From: Kiloniellaceae bacterium
Lineage (GTDB): Bacteria > Pseudomonadota > Alphaproteobacteria > Kiloniellales > J153
Length of the DNA: 48,159 bases
Assembly: GCA_021776095.1 (NCBI GenBank)
Contig: JAJFGO010000082.1
Span: 1-48,159 of the forward strand
Direction: 5' to 3'
Below, in pieces: positions 23,659 through 30,927 of the stretch. Below the pieces are notes generated by a model. The model ran no database searches, had not been told where the DNA came from, and saw nothing but the letters and a program-made list of their open reading frames with translations. The position numbers and the translations under genes are program-made. The first letter of the stretch is position 1. Every line of letters starts with the position of its first letter.

Positions 23659-24270
23659 TTAGCTGCCACTGCCCGTCAAGCGCGCGACCTCCCCCTCCAA
23701 CTCTGCGATGCGCGTCTGTAGCTTATTGATTGCGCCCGCGACGTCGTCTTCGGTGTAGCGGGGTTTTATGTGCTGCGGGCAGTTGACGTCCCAGGCTTCA
23801 ACGTGAAAGACGATGGCGCGTTCCGGCTTGCCGCTATAGGCCGGGTCGGTGAGGCGCGCGATCAACGCGGGATCGTCCTCGACGAACTCCGCGCGGCCCC
23901 AGATCTTGACCCGGCGCCGGTTGGGGTAGTCCATCAGGAAAATGAAAGCGCGCGGGTTCTCACTTAGATTGCCCAATGTGATGTACTGCCGGTTGCCGCT
24001 GAAATCGGCGAAGGCCAGGCGCTTTTCATCGAGCACCTTGAGGAAACCTTTAGCGCCACCACGGTGTTGGATATAGGGCTGACCGCCGGCTCCAGCACTC
24101 GCGAGATAAAAGGAATCCCGCTCGGCGATGAAGCCGGCGAGATCGTTCGTTACTCGGTCCTGCCAGCCGCCCTTTTCCTCCATGCGGGCGTAGCCGACGC
24201 GTGAGCCGAGGCGTTCCTGTTGCGCCTTCACGGCCGGACTGAAAGCGATGTCGCTTACCTTGCTGGTCAT
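23659..24270 (-). CDS. Pyridoxamine 5'-phosphate oxidase family protein
   Basis: The protein carries the split-barrel flavin/F420-type fold of the PNPOx superfamily: SFYLASAGAGGQPYIQHRGG (about residues 55-74), FADFSGNRQYITLGNLSENP and RVKIWGRAEFVEDDP are its typical strands. The C-terminus ends in a predicted coiled coil (INKLQTRIAELEGEVARL). It is not the vitamin B6 enzyme PdxH, whose substrate residues are missing; a flavin-linked reductase or haem/peroxide-related role is common in this group. The ATG at 24270 gives 203 residues; an in-frame start four codons earlier is possible. It is the last gene of a three-gene operon with the flavoprotein upstream (22-base gap). Confidence 0.8.
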   Translation of the reverse strand: MTSKVSDIAFSPAVKAQQERLGSRVGYARMEEKGGWQDRVTNDLAGFIAERDSFYLASAGAGGQPYIQHRGGAKGFLKVLDEKRLAFADFSGNRQYITLGNLSENPRAFIFLMDYPNRRRVKIWGRAEFVEDDPALIARLTDPAYSGKPERAIVFHVEAWDVNCPQHIKPRYTEDDVAGAINKLQTRIAELEGEVARLTGSGS

Positions 24271-24292
24271 GACTCGTTCCACTGATTCTCCG

Positions 24293-25642
24293 CTACAGCA
24301 TGTTCTTGATGTCGGAGGAAAATGTCGGATAGGCGTAGACCGAATCGCTCAGGCCCTGCGCCGTGATGCCATGCTTCATGGCAAAAGCGAAGAGATGGAT
24401 GGCCTCCTCACCGCCGTGACCGACCAAGTGAGCCCCCAGAATTTTTCCGCTGCCCTCCTCGATCAGAACCTTGGAATAGGCCACGGTCTCGGCGTATGTG
24501 CGCGACGAACGCCAGTCTTCCAGATCGTTCGCCTTGGCTTTGAACTTAAGGCCGCGCTCCGTCGCCTCGGCCTCGCTCAAGCCGACACTGGCAAAGGCCG
24601 GCACGGTGTAGACGGCGGACGGGATGGAGGTATAGTCCGGCGTCTCGCTGGTGCCCTGCACGATGTTGTTGCCAATGATCCGGCCTTCGTAAGTGGCGAC
24701 CGGCGAGAGCTGCGCCGACGACCAGAGTGCATCGCCCGCCACATAGACAGCCGGGTTGGAAACACTGCGCAGGGTTTCATCCACGGCGATACGGGTCCCT
24801 TCGTGTTCGACCTCGCCGGCCGCAAGATCGAGGCCCTCAATATCGGGGATACGCCCGGTGCCGTTGGCGACTCGCTCCGCGCTCAGGGTCTTGCGCGCGC
24901 CTTCGTGGGTGAAGCGCACCTCGAGCGCGCCGGCACCCTTCACGATTTCTTCGATCTCGACCCCGGTCAGGATATCGATCCCGATCCGGTCGCTTTCCCG
25001 GTGCAGCCGCGCAACTGCGTCGGCGTCCAAACGCGGGAGGAGGCGCGGCAAGGCCTCGAGGATCGTCACCTTCGTGCCTGCCCGGGCAAAGACATGCCCA
25101 AACTCCATAGCGATAACCCCGCCACCGATGAAGATCAGGCGATCCGGCAAGCTCGGAGATTCCAAAATGTCGTCACTGGTGATCAAGTGCTCGGCACCGG
25201 CGATGGATAGAGGCCGTGGCTTGGACCCCGTGGCGATCAAAATTTTATTCGCTTCGACGATGTCGTCGCCGACCTGGACCTTGTTGCGTCCAAGAAAACG
25301 TGCGCGGCCACGTAGAAGTGCAATGCCGCGTTTTTCCAGGCTTTCGGCAAACATCTCCGGAACGCCTTCAACAAAACCGCGCTCGCGCGCGATCAAGGCG
25401 CCCCAATCGAGGCTAGGCTGCCCGACGGAGATGTGATGTTCCGGCGCCAGTGCAATTTGATGCAAGCTTTGCGCGGCCGCAACCAGCACCTTCTTCGGCA
25501 CGCAACCGCGCAAGGCGCAGGTGCCACCGACCTCCCAGGATTCAACCATTGCGACCGATTGGCCGGCGGCGCGCACGGCACCGGCCGCGGCCATCCCAGC
25601 GTTTCCAGTACCGAGAACCAGAAGATCGTAGGTCTTTGTCAT
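24293..25642 (-). CDS. Flavoprotein disulfide reductase-like NAD(P)/FAD oxidoreductase
   Basis: The layout is that of the glutathione reductase/lipoamide dehydrogenase superfamily: FAD motif GTGNAG at 11-16, redox-active disulfide C42-x4-C47 in GGTCALRGCVPKK, NAD(P) motif FIGGGVIAMEFGHVFARAG with ILEA, and AVYVAGDAL for FAD. The C-terminal dimerisation domain is present, but the catalytic His-Glu pair (normally HPTxxE) reads YAYPTFSSD, so the general acid/base is missing. The enzyme therefore may not be a classical dithiol reductase. 449 residues is the normal length. Its ATG overlaps the stop of the DJ-1-like remnant upstream. Confidence 0.85.
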   Translation of the reverse strand: MTKTYDLLVLGTGNAGMAAAGAVRAAGQSVAMVESWEVGGTCALRGCVPKKVLVAAAQSLHQIALAPEHHISVGQPSLDWGALIARERGFVEGVPEMFAESLEKRGIALLRGRARFLGRNKVQVGDDIVEANKILIATGSKPRPLSIAGAEHLITSDDILESPSLPDRLIFIGGGVIAMEFGHVFARAGTKVTILEALPRLLPRLDADAVARLHRESDRIGIDILTGVEIEEIVKGAGALEVRFTHEGARKTLSAERVANGTGRIPDIEGLDLAAGEVEHEGTRIAVDETLRSVSNPAVYVAGDALWSSAQLSPVATYEGRIIGNNIVQGTSETPDYTSIPSAVYTVPAFASVGLSEAEATERGLKFKAKANDLEDWRSSRTYAETVAYSKVLIEEGSGKILGAHLVGHGGEEAIHLFAFAMKHGITAQGLSDSVYAYPTFSSDIKNML

Positions 25643-25917
25643 CTTTGCCTCCCCTTGGTTTGCGCGGAACCCGCCACGACGAGACGGTCCGGGCGATAGA
25701 GATCGTAGGCCGCTTGGTATTCCATGGCCCGTGCCACATCGCGCACGACGCCATCATCGTAACCGGCCCGCTCCAATAAATAGAATCCCGTCTCCATGCC
25801 GCTGGCGATCCCACCGGCGATGATAACGCGGCCGGCGTCGACCAAGCGGGCCCACGAAATCTGCGCCTTGGGCACGATCTTGCGGGCTTCAAGGATCATG
25901 AGATTTGACATGGACAT
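25639..25917 (-). CDS. C-terminal fragment of a DJ-1/PfpI family protein
   Basis: The 92-residue ORF matches only the last third of DJ-1/PfpI-type proteins: VDAGRVIIAGGIASGMETGF followed by a helical YLLERAGYDDGVVRDVARAM and EY. The N-terminal two thirds with the conserved nucleophile Cys elbow are missing, and only about 150 bases separate it from the divergent TetR gene, so there is no room for them. It still has a start (ATG at 25917 or 25911) and overlaps the next gene by 4 bases. It may be a decaying gene kept for translational coupling, or a small stand-alone protein. Confidence 0.6.
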   Translation of the reverse strand: MSMSNLMILEARKIVPKAQISWARLVDAGRVIIAGGIASGMETGFYLLERAGYDDGVVRDVARAMEYQAAYDLYRPDRLVVAGSAQTKGRQR

Positions 25918-26025
25918 ACCTGTCTGTCTTTTCAAGTAAGAAATTCTTCAGCCACGATTATCAACTCATTTGCTTCAGGCAAGCGGGCATTTGGCTGGAC
26001 TTGTCCGAAATCGCGACCTATATAA

Positions 26026-26037
26026 GACAGATCAGTC
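26026..26037. promoter_or_regulatory. Candidate TetR operator in the divergent promoter region
   Basis: GACAGATCAGTC is a palindrome at 10 of 12 positions, centred on GATC, directly beside a TATAAT (26040-26045) in front of the TetR gene. The related CTGTCTGTC lies near 25920 by the opposite gene start. Autoregulation plus control of the divergent redox operon would be the usual arrangement. Confidence 0.35.
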
Positions 26038-26069
26038 CGTATAATTGTTGCTGTACTCAGGAACCAGCC

Positions 26070-26642
26070 ATGCCGCAAAGCCGACGCGATCACTTGATCG
26101 ATACCGCCGTCGCGCTGTTCAACCGCGAGGGCTATCACGCCACCGGAATCGACCGCATCCTCTCCGAGGCCGGGGTTGCCAAGATGACCCTCTACAAGCA
26201 TTTCAAGTCGAAGAACGACTTGATATTGGCCGCCCTGCGGCGCCGCGAGGACCGCTGGATGGACTGGTTCGGGCAAACCGTGGACCGCCGGGCCGCGACG
26301 CCCGCCGGGCGGCTCCTGGCGGTCTTCGATACTCTTGACGAGTGGTTCCTGCGCGCGGATTTCTTCGGCTGCATGTTTATCAAGGCGGCATCTGAGTATC
26401 CCGATCTGGATGACCCTATTCACACCGTGGCGACCGAGCATCACCGCAAAGTCCTGGCCTACCTGCGCGAACTGGCCCAGGCCGCGGGCGCGAAACGGCC
26501 GGCCAAGCTAGCGCGAGAGATGATGCTGCTGGTGGAAGGCGCGATCGCCGTAACCCAGGTCAACGGCCCGGTCGGCGCGGCGCAACAGGCCGCCAAGGTC
26601 GCCGAAGTGCTGATCGCCCAGGAAATCAGGCCGGACGCCTAA
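26070..26642 (+). CDS. TetR/AcrR family transcriptional regulator
   Basis: The N-terminal helix-turn-helix domain is clear: RRDHLIDTAVALFNREGYHA then TGIDRILSEAGVAKMTLYKH (residues about 5-45), with FKSKNDLILAALRRRE following. The ligand domain contains FFGCMFIKAASEYPD, a segment common in a TetR group that responds to electrophiles or redox-active compounds; whether its Cys is a sensor is inference. The ATG at 26070 gives 190 residues. It is divergent from the DJ-1/flavoprotein/PNPOx operon and is its probable repressor. Its stop overlaps that of the convergent VOC gene by 4 bases. Confidence 0.88.
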   Translation: MPQSRRDHLIDTAVALFNREGYHATGIDRILSEAGVAKMTLYKHFKSKNDLILAALRRREDRWMDWFGQTVDRRAATPAGRLLAVFDTLDEWFLRADFFGCMFIKAASEYPDLDDPIHTVATEHHRKVLAYLRELAQAAGAKRPAKLAREMMLLVEGAIAVTQVNGPVGAAQQAAKVAEVLIAQEIRPDA

Positions 26643-27490
26643 ACCTCGGCGAACTCCAAGACCGCGCCGCAGGCGAGTGCGGGATCGACGCGCAGCAGGC
26701 GGTCGCCATCGCGGGCGAAAGACACGCCCGCCCCATCCAGATAGGCCGCCGTGCGCGCCAAGTCCGTAACCCCAATGCGCAGGCCAGCGAGATAGGGCAG
26801 CGCGCGCGACGTCAGATTGGCAACCCCGGGGAATTGTCGGTGCAAACTCCCGGGGGCAATCAGGCGCAACAGGCCGGCACCGGTCCGAATCTCGATCGTG
26901 CCGTGCCCGGCGGATACCGCGTCCGATCCGAAGAGCGCCTCAAAGGCGATGGCCGCGGCACCCGGATCGGCGACGACACCGGTCATGGAGACGATGCCCT
27001 GGGCACCGTTGGGGTGGGCCAGCCAGGCGTCCTGCCAAACCATTTCGGGTGTCAGGTGCTGGACGATGAAAGCGGACAAGCCGGCGGTCGCCGACGCCGC
27101 CATGTGCAGGGTGCGAAAGGCCGGCTCCACATCGCCCTCGGGCAACTCCAGCTTGCGGCTGAGCGCCTTGGGCTCTTCGACCGCGACACCGCGGCCGCGC
27201 AATTCCGCCGCCGCCGCCTCGGCGTCGTCGGTCGCGAAGGCCAAGCCGAGCAGGCCCTCGCCGCCTTCAAGGAAGCGATCCAGGTTGTTGGTGAACTGCG
27301 CCGGATCGACGATGCCCAGAAGCTCGATATAGCCGATGCGGAACATGGCGCAGTAGTTGGCCGTGCCCCAGCCGATGTGCCGGCCGCGCGGGCTCAGGGT
27401 GAAGCCCAGGTGGGCGAAGGCCCGGTGCGCCGCCTCGAGATCCCGCACGCCAAGGAGAACGTGATCGATACCGGTCAAATGATCGCTCAT
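26639..27490 (-). CDS. VOC family (glyoxalase-like) protein
   Basis: The N-terminal half begins GIDHVLLGVRDLEAAHRAFA then HLGFTLSPRGRHIGWGTANY, the Glyoxalase_3 type of vicinal-oxygen-chelate domain, with metal-ligand candidates in GIDHV and YIELLGI. A second, more divergent VOC half starts at about residue 160 (MTGVVADPGAAAIAFEALFG). Such proteins include dioxygenases, isomerases and inactive binding proteins; no substrate can be named. 283 residues result from the ATG at 27490, where the domain starts at once. Confidence 0.8.
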   Translation of the reverse strand: MSDHLTGIDHVLLGVRDLEAAHRAFAHLGFTLSPRGRHIGWGTANYCAMFRIGYIELLGIVDPAQFTNNLDRFLEGGEGLLGLAFATDDAEAAAAELRGRGVAVEEPKALSRKLELPEGDVEPAFRTLHMAASATAGLSAFIVQHLTPEMVWQDAWLAHPNGAQGIVSMTGVVADPGAAAIAFEALFGSDAVSAGHGTIEIRTGAGLLRLIAPGSLHRQFPGVANLTSRALPYLAGLRIGVTDLARTAAYLDGAGVSFARDGDRLLRVDPALACGAVLEFAEV

Positions 27491-27592
27491 GGTGCAAGTG
27501 TAGGGATAGGCCGCGCAAAGGGAACCAGAATCGCGCGCTCCAATCCCGCATCCCGTGATCGACGCGACACCCACAGGAGCCTATGTTGACGC

Positions 27593-28813
27593 ATGTCCGA
27601 TTCGCCGTCCGATACCGAGCCCGCGACCGGCCTCCCCTCGCCGATCGACGAAGCCGCGAACTGGCTGATCGATCAGGCGCTTGGCGATACCAGCTTGGAG
27701 GACTTGTTCCAGGGATGCTGCGAGCGACTCATACAAGCGGGCATCCCAATATCGCGCGGCTACGTCACGTTCCGCATTCTGCACCCGCTGTATTTCAGCA
27801 TGGGCCTGACCTGGGTAACGGGAGAGCCTTTGCTACACGAGAACTACGGCCACGAGCCCCGGGGCCCGCTATCGGACGACTTCAAGCGCAGTCCCTTTTA
27901 CCGTATGATTATGGGGAACGAACACACGCTCCGCCGCCGCCTGGTTGGCGATCAGGCTGAGCTCGATTTTCCCGTCCTTGCCGAGTTTCGCGATGCGGGC
28001 GGCACCGATTATCTCGGTTTTGCGATCAGGTTCGGCGGCAACGAGTTCGATGGGATGGCCGGATCTTGGCTGACCGACCGGCCGTCCGGGTTCAGCCAGA
28101 GCGACATCCAATCTCTGCTGCGCATTCAGCAACGCCTCGGCGTCGCCTGCAAGATGCGCATCAGGGAACAAATCGCGCGCAATGTGGTGACCACCTATCT
28201 CGGCACCCTTGCCGGTCAACGGGTCCTGGACGGGCAAATCCAACGCGGCGACGGCGAGGCCATGAGCGCGGTCATCTGGTATAGCGATCTGCGCGGGTCC
28301 ACCGTCATGGCCGATACCTTGCCAAGCGACGAGTTCGTTCAAGCCTTGAACGATTATTTCGAATGCGCTGCCGGCGCGGTTCAGGCCGAGGGCGGTGAGA
28401 TTCTGGCTTTCATTGGCGATGCGGTGCTCGCGATCTTTCCGCTCGACGACGCCCCCGACGGCGCGGCACGGGCCTGCGCCCGCGCCCTGAGCGCCAGTAA
28501 GGGCGCGCGTGAGCGGCTAGTCGCGGTCAACGCACGCCGTTCGGGCCGGCCGCTCTCCTTCAGCATGGCCTTGCACCTGGGCGAGGTGCGCTTCGGCAAC
28601 ATCGGCGTGCCCGAGCGCGTTTCGTTCTCCGTGGTCGGCCCAACGGTCAACGAGGTTGCGCGCCTGGAGGCCCTGACCAAAGAGCTGGACCAACCGGTGT
28701 TGGCCAGCGCCGCCTTCGTCCAACACAGCGGCAACGGCTGGCAAAGCCTGGGCGAATTCACGCTGCGCGGCGTCGGTAAGCCGATCGAGGTATTTGCCCC
28801 GGCCGAGGGCTAG
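27593..28813 (+). CDS. Class III adenylate/guanylate cyclase with N-terminal sensor-like region
   Basis: The C-terminal catalytic domain (about residues 215-405) has the two metal-binding aspartates, D232 in IWYSDLRGST and D276 in AFIGDAVLAIF, and the transition-state residues in VVGPTVNEVARLE (Asn and Arg). The position that usually holds the purine-selecting Lys (LKFIGD) is Ala272 (LAFIGD), and the partner position is Ser, so nucleotide specificity is uncertain. The first 200 residues form a conserved alphaproteobacterial region without membrane segments, probably a cytosolic sensor. Length is 406 residues. Its 3' end overlaps a convergent small ORF by 56 bases. Confidence 0.85.
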   Translation: MSDSPSDTEPATGLPSPIDEAANWLIDQALGDTSLEDLFQGCCERLIQAGIPISRGYVTFRILHPLYFSMGLTWVTGEPLLHENYGHEPRGPLSDDFKRSPFYRMIMGNEHTLRRRLVGDQAELDFPVLAEFRDAGGTDYLGFAIRFGGNEFDGMAGSWLTDRPSGFSQSDIQSLLRIQQRLGVACKMRIREQIARNVVTTYLGTLAGQRVLDGQIQRGDGEAMSAVIWYSDLRGSTVMADTLPSDEFVQALNDYFECAAGAVQAEGGEILAFIGDAVLAIFPLDDAPDGAARACARALSASKGARERLVAVNARRSGRPLSFSMALHLGEVRFGNIGVPERVSFSVVGPTVNEVARLEALTKELDQPVLASAAFVQHSGNGWQSLGEFTLRGVGKPIEVFAPAEG

Positions 28814-29039
28814 GGTGCGCGCCCACAAGATCGAGCACCCGCTCGATGACCGCGCCGGCTTCGCCCATGGCCTCTTCGTCCGGCATCTCGCGCCAGAGCC
28901 GGTTCAGGACCTCACCATACTTGTCCCGGGGCAAAGCACCGCTTTCCTGCAAGGCAATGACAAGCGCGGCCACGATGGCGCTTTGGCCCACTGCGACTTC
29001 GCTTACGTATTGATCGATCCCCGATAATTCGCTGCTCAC
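28758..29039 (-). CDS. Small conserved-looking hypothetical protein
   Basis: The 93-residue ORF begins SSELSGIDQYVSEVAVGQSA, is helical and acidic in its first 70 residues, and has an Arg-rich tail (SAYRRRAA) where it runs antisense into the end of the cyclase gene. I recognise no family. A good GGAGTAG lies before the GTG start at 29039, and codon positions 1-210 look coding. The overlapping tail may be fortuitous. Confidence 0.5.
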   Translation of the reverse strand: MSSELSGIDQYVSEVAVGQSAIVAALVIALQESGALPRDKYGEVLNRLWREMPDEEAMGEAGAVIERVLDLVGAHPSPRPGQIPRSAYRRRAA

Positions 29040-29254
29040 CTAACTACTCCTTTCAAATCCGGGGGCCATGGCTTCTGTGCCAAGCGGCCTGAGCCAAGAA
29101 GCTAGAGCGCGCGCGTGTGAACCCGCGTTGGAACCAGCGTGGAAATTGGGCGGTTGACCGGCTGGGGCGGCAAAATACGCGGTTTCAGGGCGGCACCGGC
29201 CAGAACCCGGGGTGGGGCTGGGCGCGAGCCGGGAATCATGTAATAGATGCTCAC

Positions 29255-29890
29255 ATGGCTTGGTCGAAAGACGATTCAAAGCGCCGCGGCTATCACCACG
29301 GCAATCTGCGCGAGGTCCTGGTCGCGGCGGCTATGGACCTGATCGCGGCGAAAGGGCCGGCCGGCTTTACCGTCGCCGAGGCGGCCCGGGCCGCCAAGGT
29401 CAGCCCGGCCGCCCCATACCGGCATTTCCGCGATCGCGATGCGCTCATGGCGGAAATCGCCTTGCGCGGCTTCGAGAGCTTCGCCGAGGCCCTGGGCCAG
29501 GCCTGGAACGACGGCAAGCCGCACCCCTACCGGGCCATGGAGAACCTGGGCCGCGCCTATCTCGCCTTCGCCAGGACCCAGCCGGCCTACTATGCGGCCA
29601 TGTTCGAATCCAAGTTACCGCCCGACGCCAATCCGGACCTGGGCAAGGCCGGCGACCGGGCCTTCGCGGTGCTGCGCCAGGCCTGCGAGGCCCTGTGCGA
29701 CCTCATGCCGGCCGACAAACGCCCGCCCGCCCTCATGATGAGCCTGCATATCTGGGCCCTGGCGCACGGCATCGCCTCGCTCTTCGCGCGTGGCGACGCG
29801 GCCCGGCGCAAGATCCCCATGGCGCCGGAGGACCTGCTTGAGGCCGGAATCCTGCTGTACCTGCGCGGATTGGGCATCGAGGGCCTGTAA
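29255..29890 (+). CDS. TetR family regulator with WHG-type C-terminal domain
   Basis: The protein opens with RRGYHHGNLREVLVAAAMDL, then IAAKGPAGFTVAEAARAAKV and SPAAPYRHFRDRDALMAEIA, the start and helix-turn-helix of the TetR group that carries a WHG ligand domain. The C-terminal half has LHIWALAHGIASLF, the WHG hallmark region. The ATG at 29255 gives 211 residues. It lies 105 bases before a DUF2852 membrane gene on the same strand, and a 19-bp palindrome sits in that gap, the probable binding site. Confidence 0.85.
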   Translation: MAWSKDDSKRRGYHHGNLREVLVAAAMDLIAAKGPAGFTVAEAARAAKVSPAAPYRHFRDRDALMAEIALRGFESFAEALGQAWNDGKPHPYRAMENLGRAYLAFARTQPAYYAAMFESKLPPDANPDLGKAGDRAFAVLRQACEALCDLMPADKRPPALMMSLHIWALAHGIASLFARGDAARRKIPMAPEDLLEAGILLYLRGLGIEGL

Positions 29891-29933
29891 TCACGAATTC
29901 GGGCAAAATCTCAAAAAAAATGCCCCGGGTTTC

Positions 29934-29939
29934 TTGACA
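29934..29939 (+). promoter_or_regulatory. TTGACA -35 element upstream of the DUF2852 gene
   Basis: An exact -35 consensus hexamer lies between the TetR stop and the palindrome. The matching -10 (CAAATT at 29957-29962, 17 bases away) is weak, matching 3 of 6. Confidence 0.3.
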
Positions 29940-29967
29940 TCGGGCCCGGTCGTCGCCAAATTTGTGA

Positions 29968-29986
29968 ATGTAAAATACATTTACAT
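29968..29986. promoter_or_regulatory. 19-bp palindromic operator candidate before DUF2852
   Basis: ATGTAAAATACATTTACAT is a perfect 7-5-7 inverted repeat, 9 bases before the ATG of the DUF2852 gene. An overlapping 6-3-6 palindrome (AATGTA/TACATT) shares it. The position, just downstream of a TetR gene and next to the start codon, is typical of a repressor site. A bound dimer would block transcription or translation initiation. Confidence 0.55.
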
Positions 29987-29995
29987 GAGGGACCG

Positions 29996-30418
29996 ATGGA
30001 ACTCGCGGCGAAACTGGACGATTACGGTAAAGGGGCCTGGATCGGGGTCATGGTGCTAGGCTTTATCCTGTTCTGGCCCGCCGGCTTGGCCATCTTGGCT
30101 TATCTATTATGGAGTGGACGCATGGGATGTTGGGGAAAGCGCGGCCCGGGCCGCTGGCACAAGGCGAACGGCAGCCACGAACGCGGTGCGTTCCGGTTTA
30201 GTGGCCGGAGCGCCGAAACAAGCGGCAATGCCGCCTTCGACGAGTATCGCGAAGAGACGCTGCGTCGATTGGAGAACGAGCAAAGCGAATTCTTCAACTT
30301 TCTGGAGCAGCTGCGTCAGGCCAAGGATAAGGCGGAATTCGACCAATTCATGGCCGAACGCGGACGCCGCCCCGACGGGCCCGGGACGGGCGAGAACGAA
30401 GGCCCGGCTGCGGCCTAA
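29996..30418 (+). CDS. DUF2852 membrane protein
   Basis: A single transmembrane segment, WIGVMVLGFILFWPAGLAIL, is followed by AYLLWSGRM, a basic loop and the conserved cytoplasmic segment FDEYREETLRRLENEQSEFF followed by NFLEQLRQAKDKAEFDQFMA, which defines DUF2852. The function is unknown; the family is restricted largely to alphaproteobacteria. 140 residues is the usual length. The gene is preceded by a palindromic operator candidate and followed by a hairpin terminator, so it is probably transcribed alone, under the upstream TetR. Confidence 0.85.
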   Translation: MELAAKLDDYGKGAWIGVMVLGFILFWPAGLAILAYLLWSGRMGCWGKRGPGRWHKANGSHERGAFRFSGRSAETSGNAAFDEYREETLRRLENEQSEFFNFLEQLRQAKDKAEFDQFMAERGRRPDGPGTGENEGPAAA

Positions 30419-30443
30419 AGCAGCCAACTCCGCCCAGCGACCG

Positions 30444-30477
30444 GCGCCGGATGTTTTTGACATCCGGCGCTGCGCAT
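30444..30477. terminator. Hairpin terminator between convergent DUF2852 and DUF1801 genes
   Basis: GCGCCGGATGT (30444-30454) pairs perfectly with ACATCCGGCGC (30460-30470) around a TTTTG loop; CATTTT follows shortly on the plus strand. The 11-bp stem can serve transcripts from both sides. Confidence 0.65.
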
Positions 30478-30501
30478 TTTGCCTAGGCCTTACCTACCGC
30501 C

Positions 30502-30921
30502 TTATACACCGTACTTACGCTTCATGTGCGCAAAAGCATCGCCAAGCAGCTCTTCCAAAACGGCGAGGTCGACATCGTCGAGCTTGTTGATGTAGAGGCA
30601 GGACTTGCCGATCTTATGTTTGCCCAAGCGCGCCATCAGGGCCTGGAAACCTGAGAACCCGGGCATGACATAGACTGAGAGCGCGGCTTTGCCGGGCGAG
30701 AAGCCGATGATTAAGTAATCACCCTCCCGGCCGCTCTCGTAGACGTAGTGATAGCGGCCAAAGCCGACGATGCGCGCGCCCCACATCTTGGGCTCAAGGC
30801 CGGTGACACGGCGCATCAGGTTCAACAGGGTCAGGCTATCGCACTTGCGCCGCTCCGGCGTCACACCGGCCACAAATGCCTCGACGCTCGCGCCGGTCTC
30901 GCGCGTCTTCATCTCCGCCAT
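30502..30921 (-). CDS. DUF1801 domain protein
   Basis: The 139-residue protein shows the DUF1801 pattern: VEAFVAGVTPERRKCDSLTL followed by LNLMRRVTGLEPKMWGARIV, then YHYVYESGREGDYLIIGFSP and a final SCLYINKLDDVDLAVLEELL. The family (YdhG-like fold) has no established reaction. It starts 6 bases after mtnA and is probably the last gene of the petABC-mtnP-mtnA unit. The ATG start fits the family N-terminus. Confidence 0.83.
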   Translation of the reverse strand: MAEMKTRETGASVEAFVAGVTPERRKCDSLTLLNLMRRVTGLEPKMWGARIVGFGRYHYVYESGREGDYLIIGFSPGKAALSVYVMPGFSGFQALMARLGKHKIGKSCLYINKLDDVDLAVLEELLGDAFAHMKRKYGV

Positions 30922-30927
30922 TGCGCG

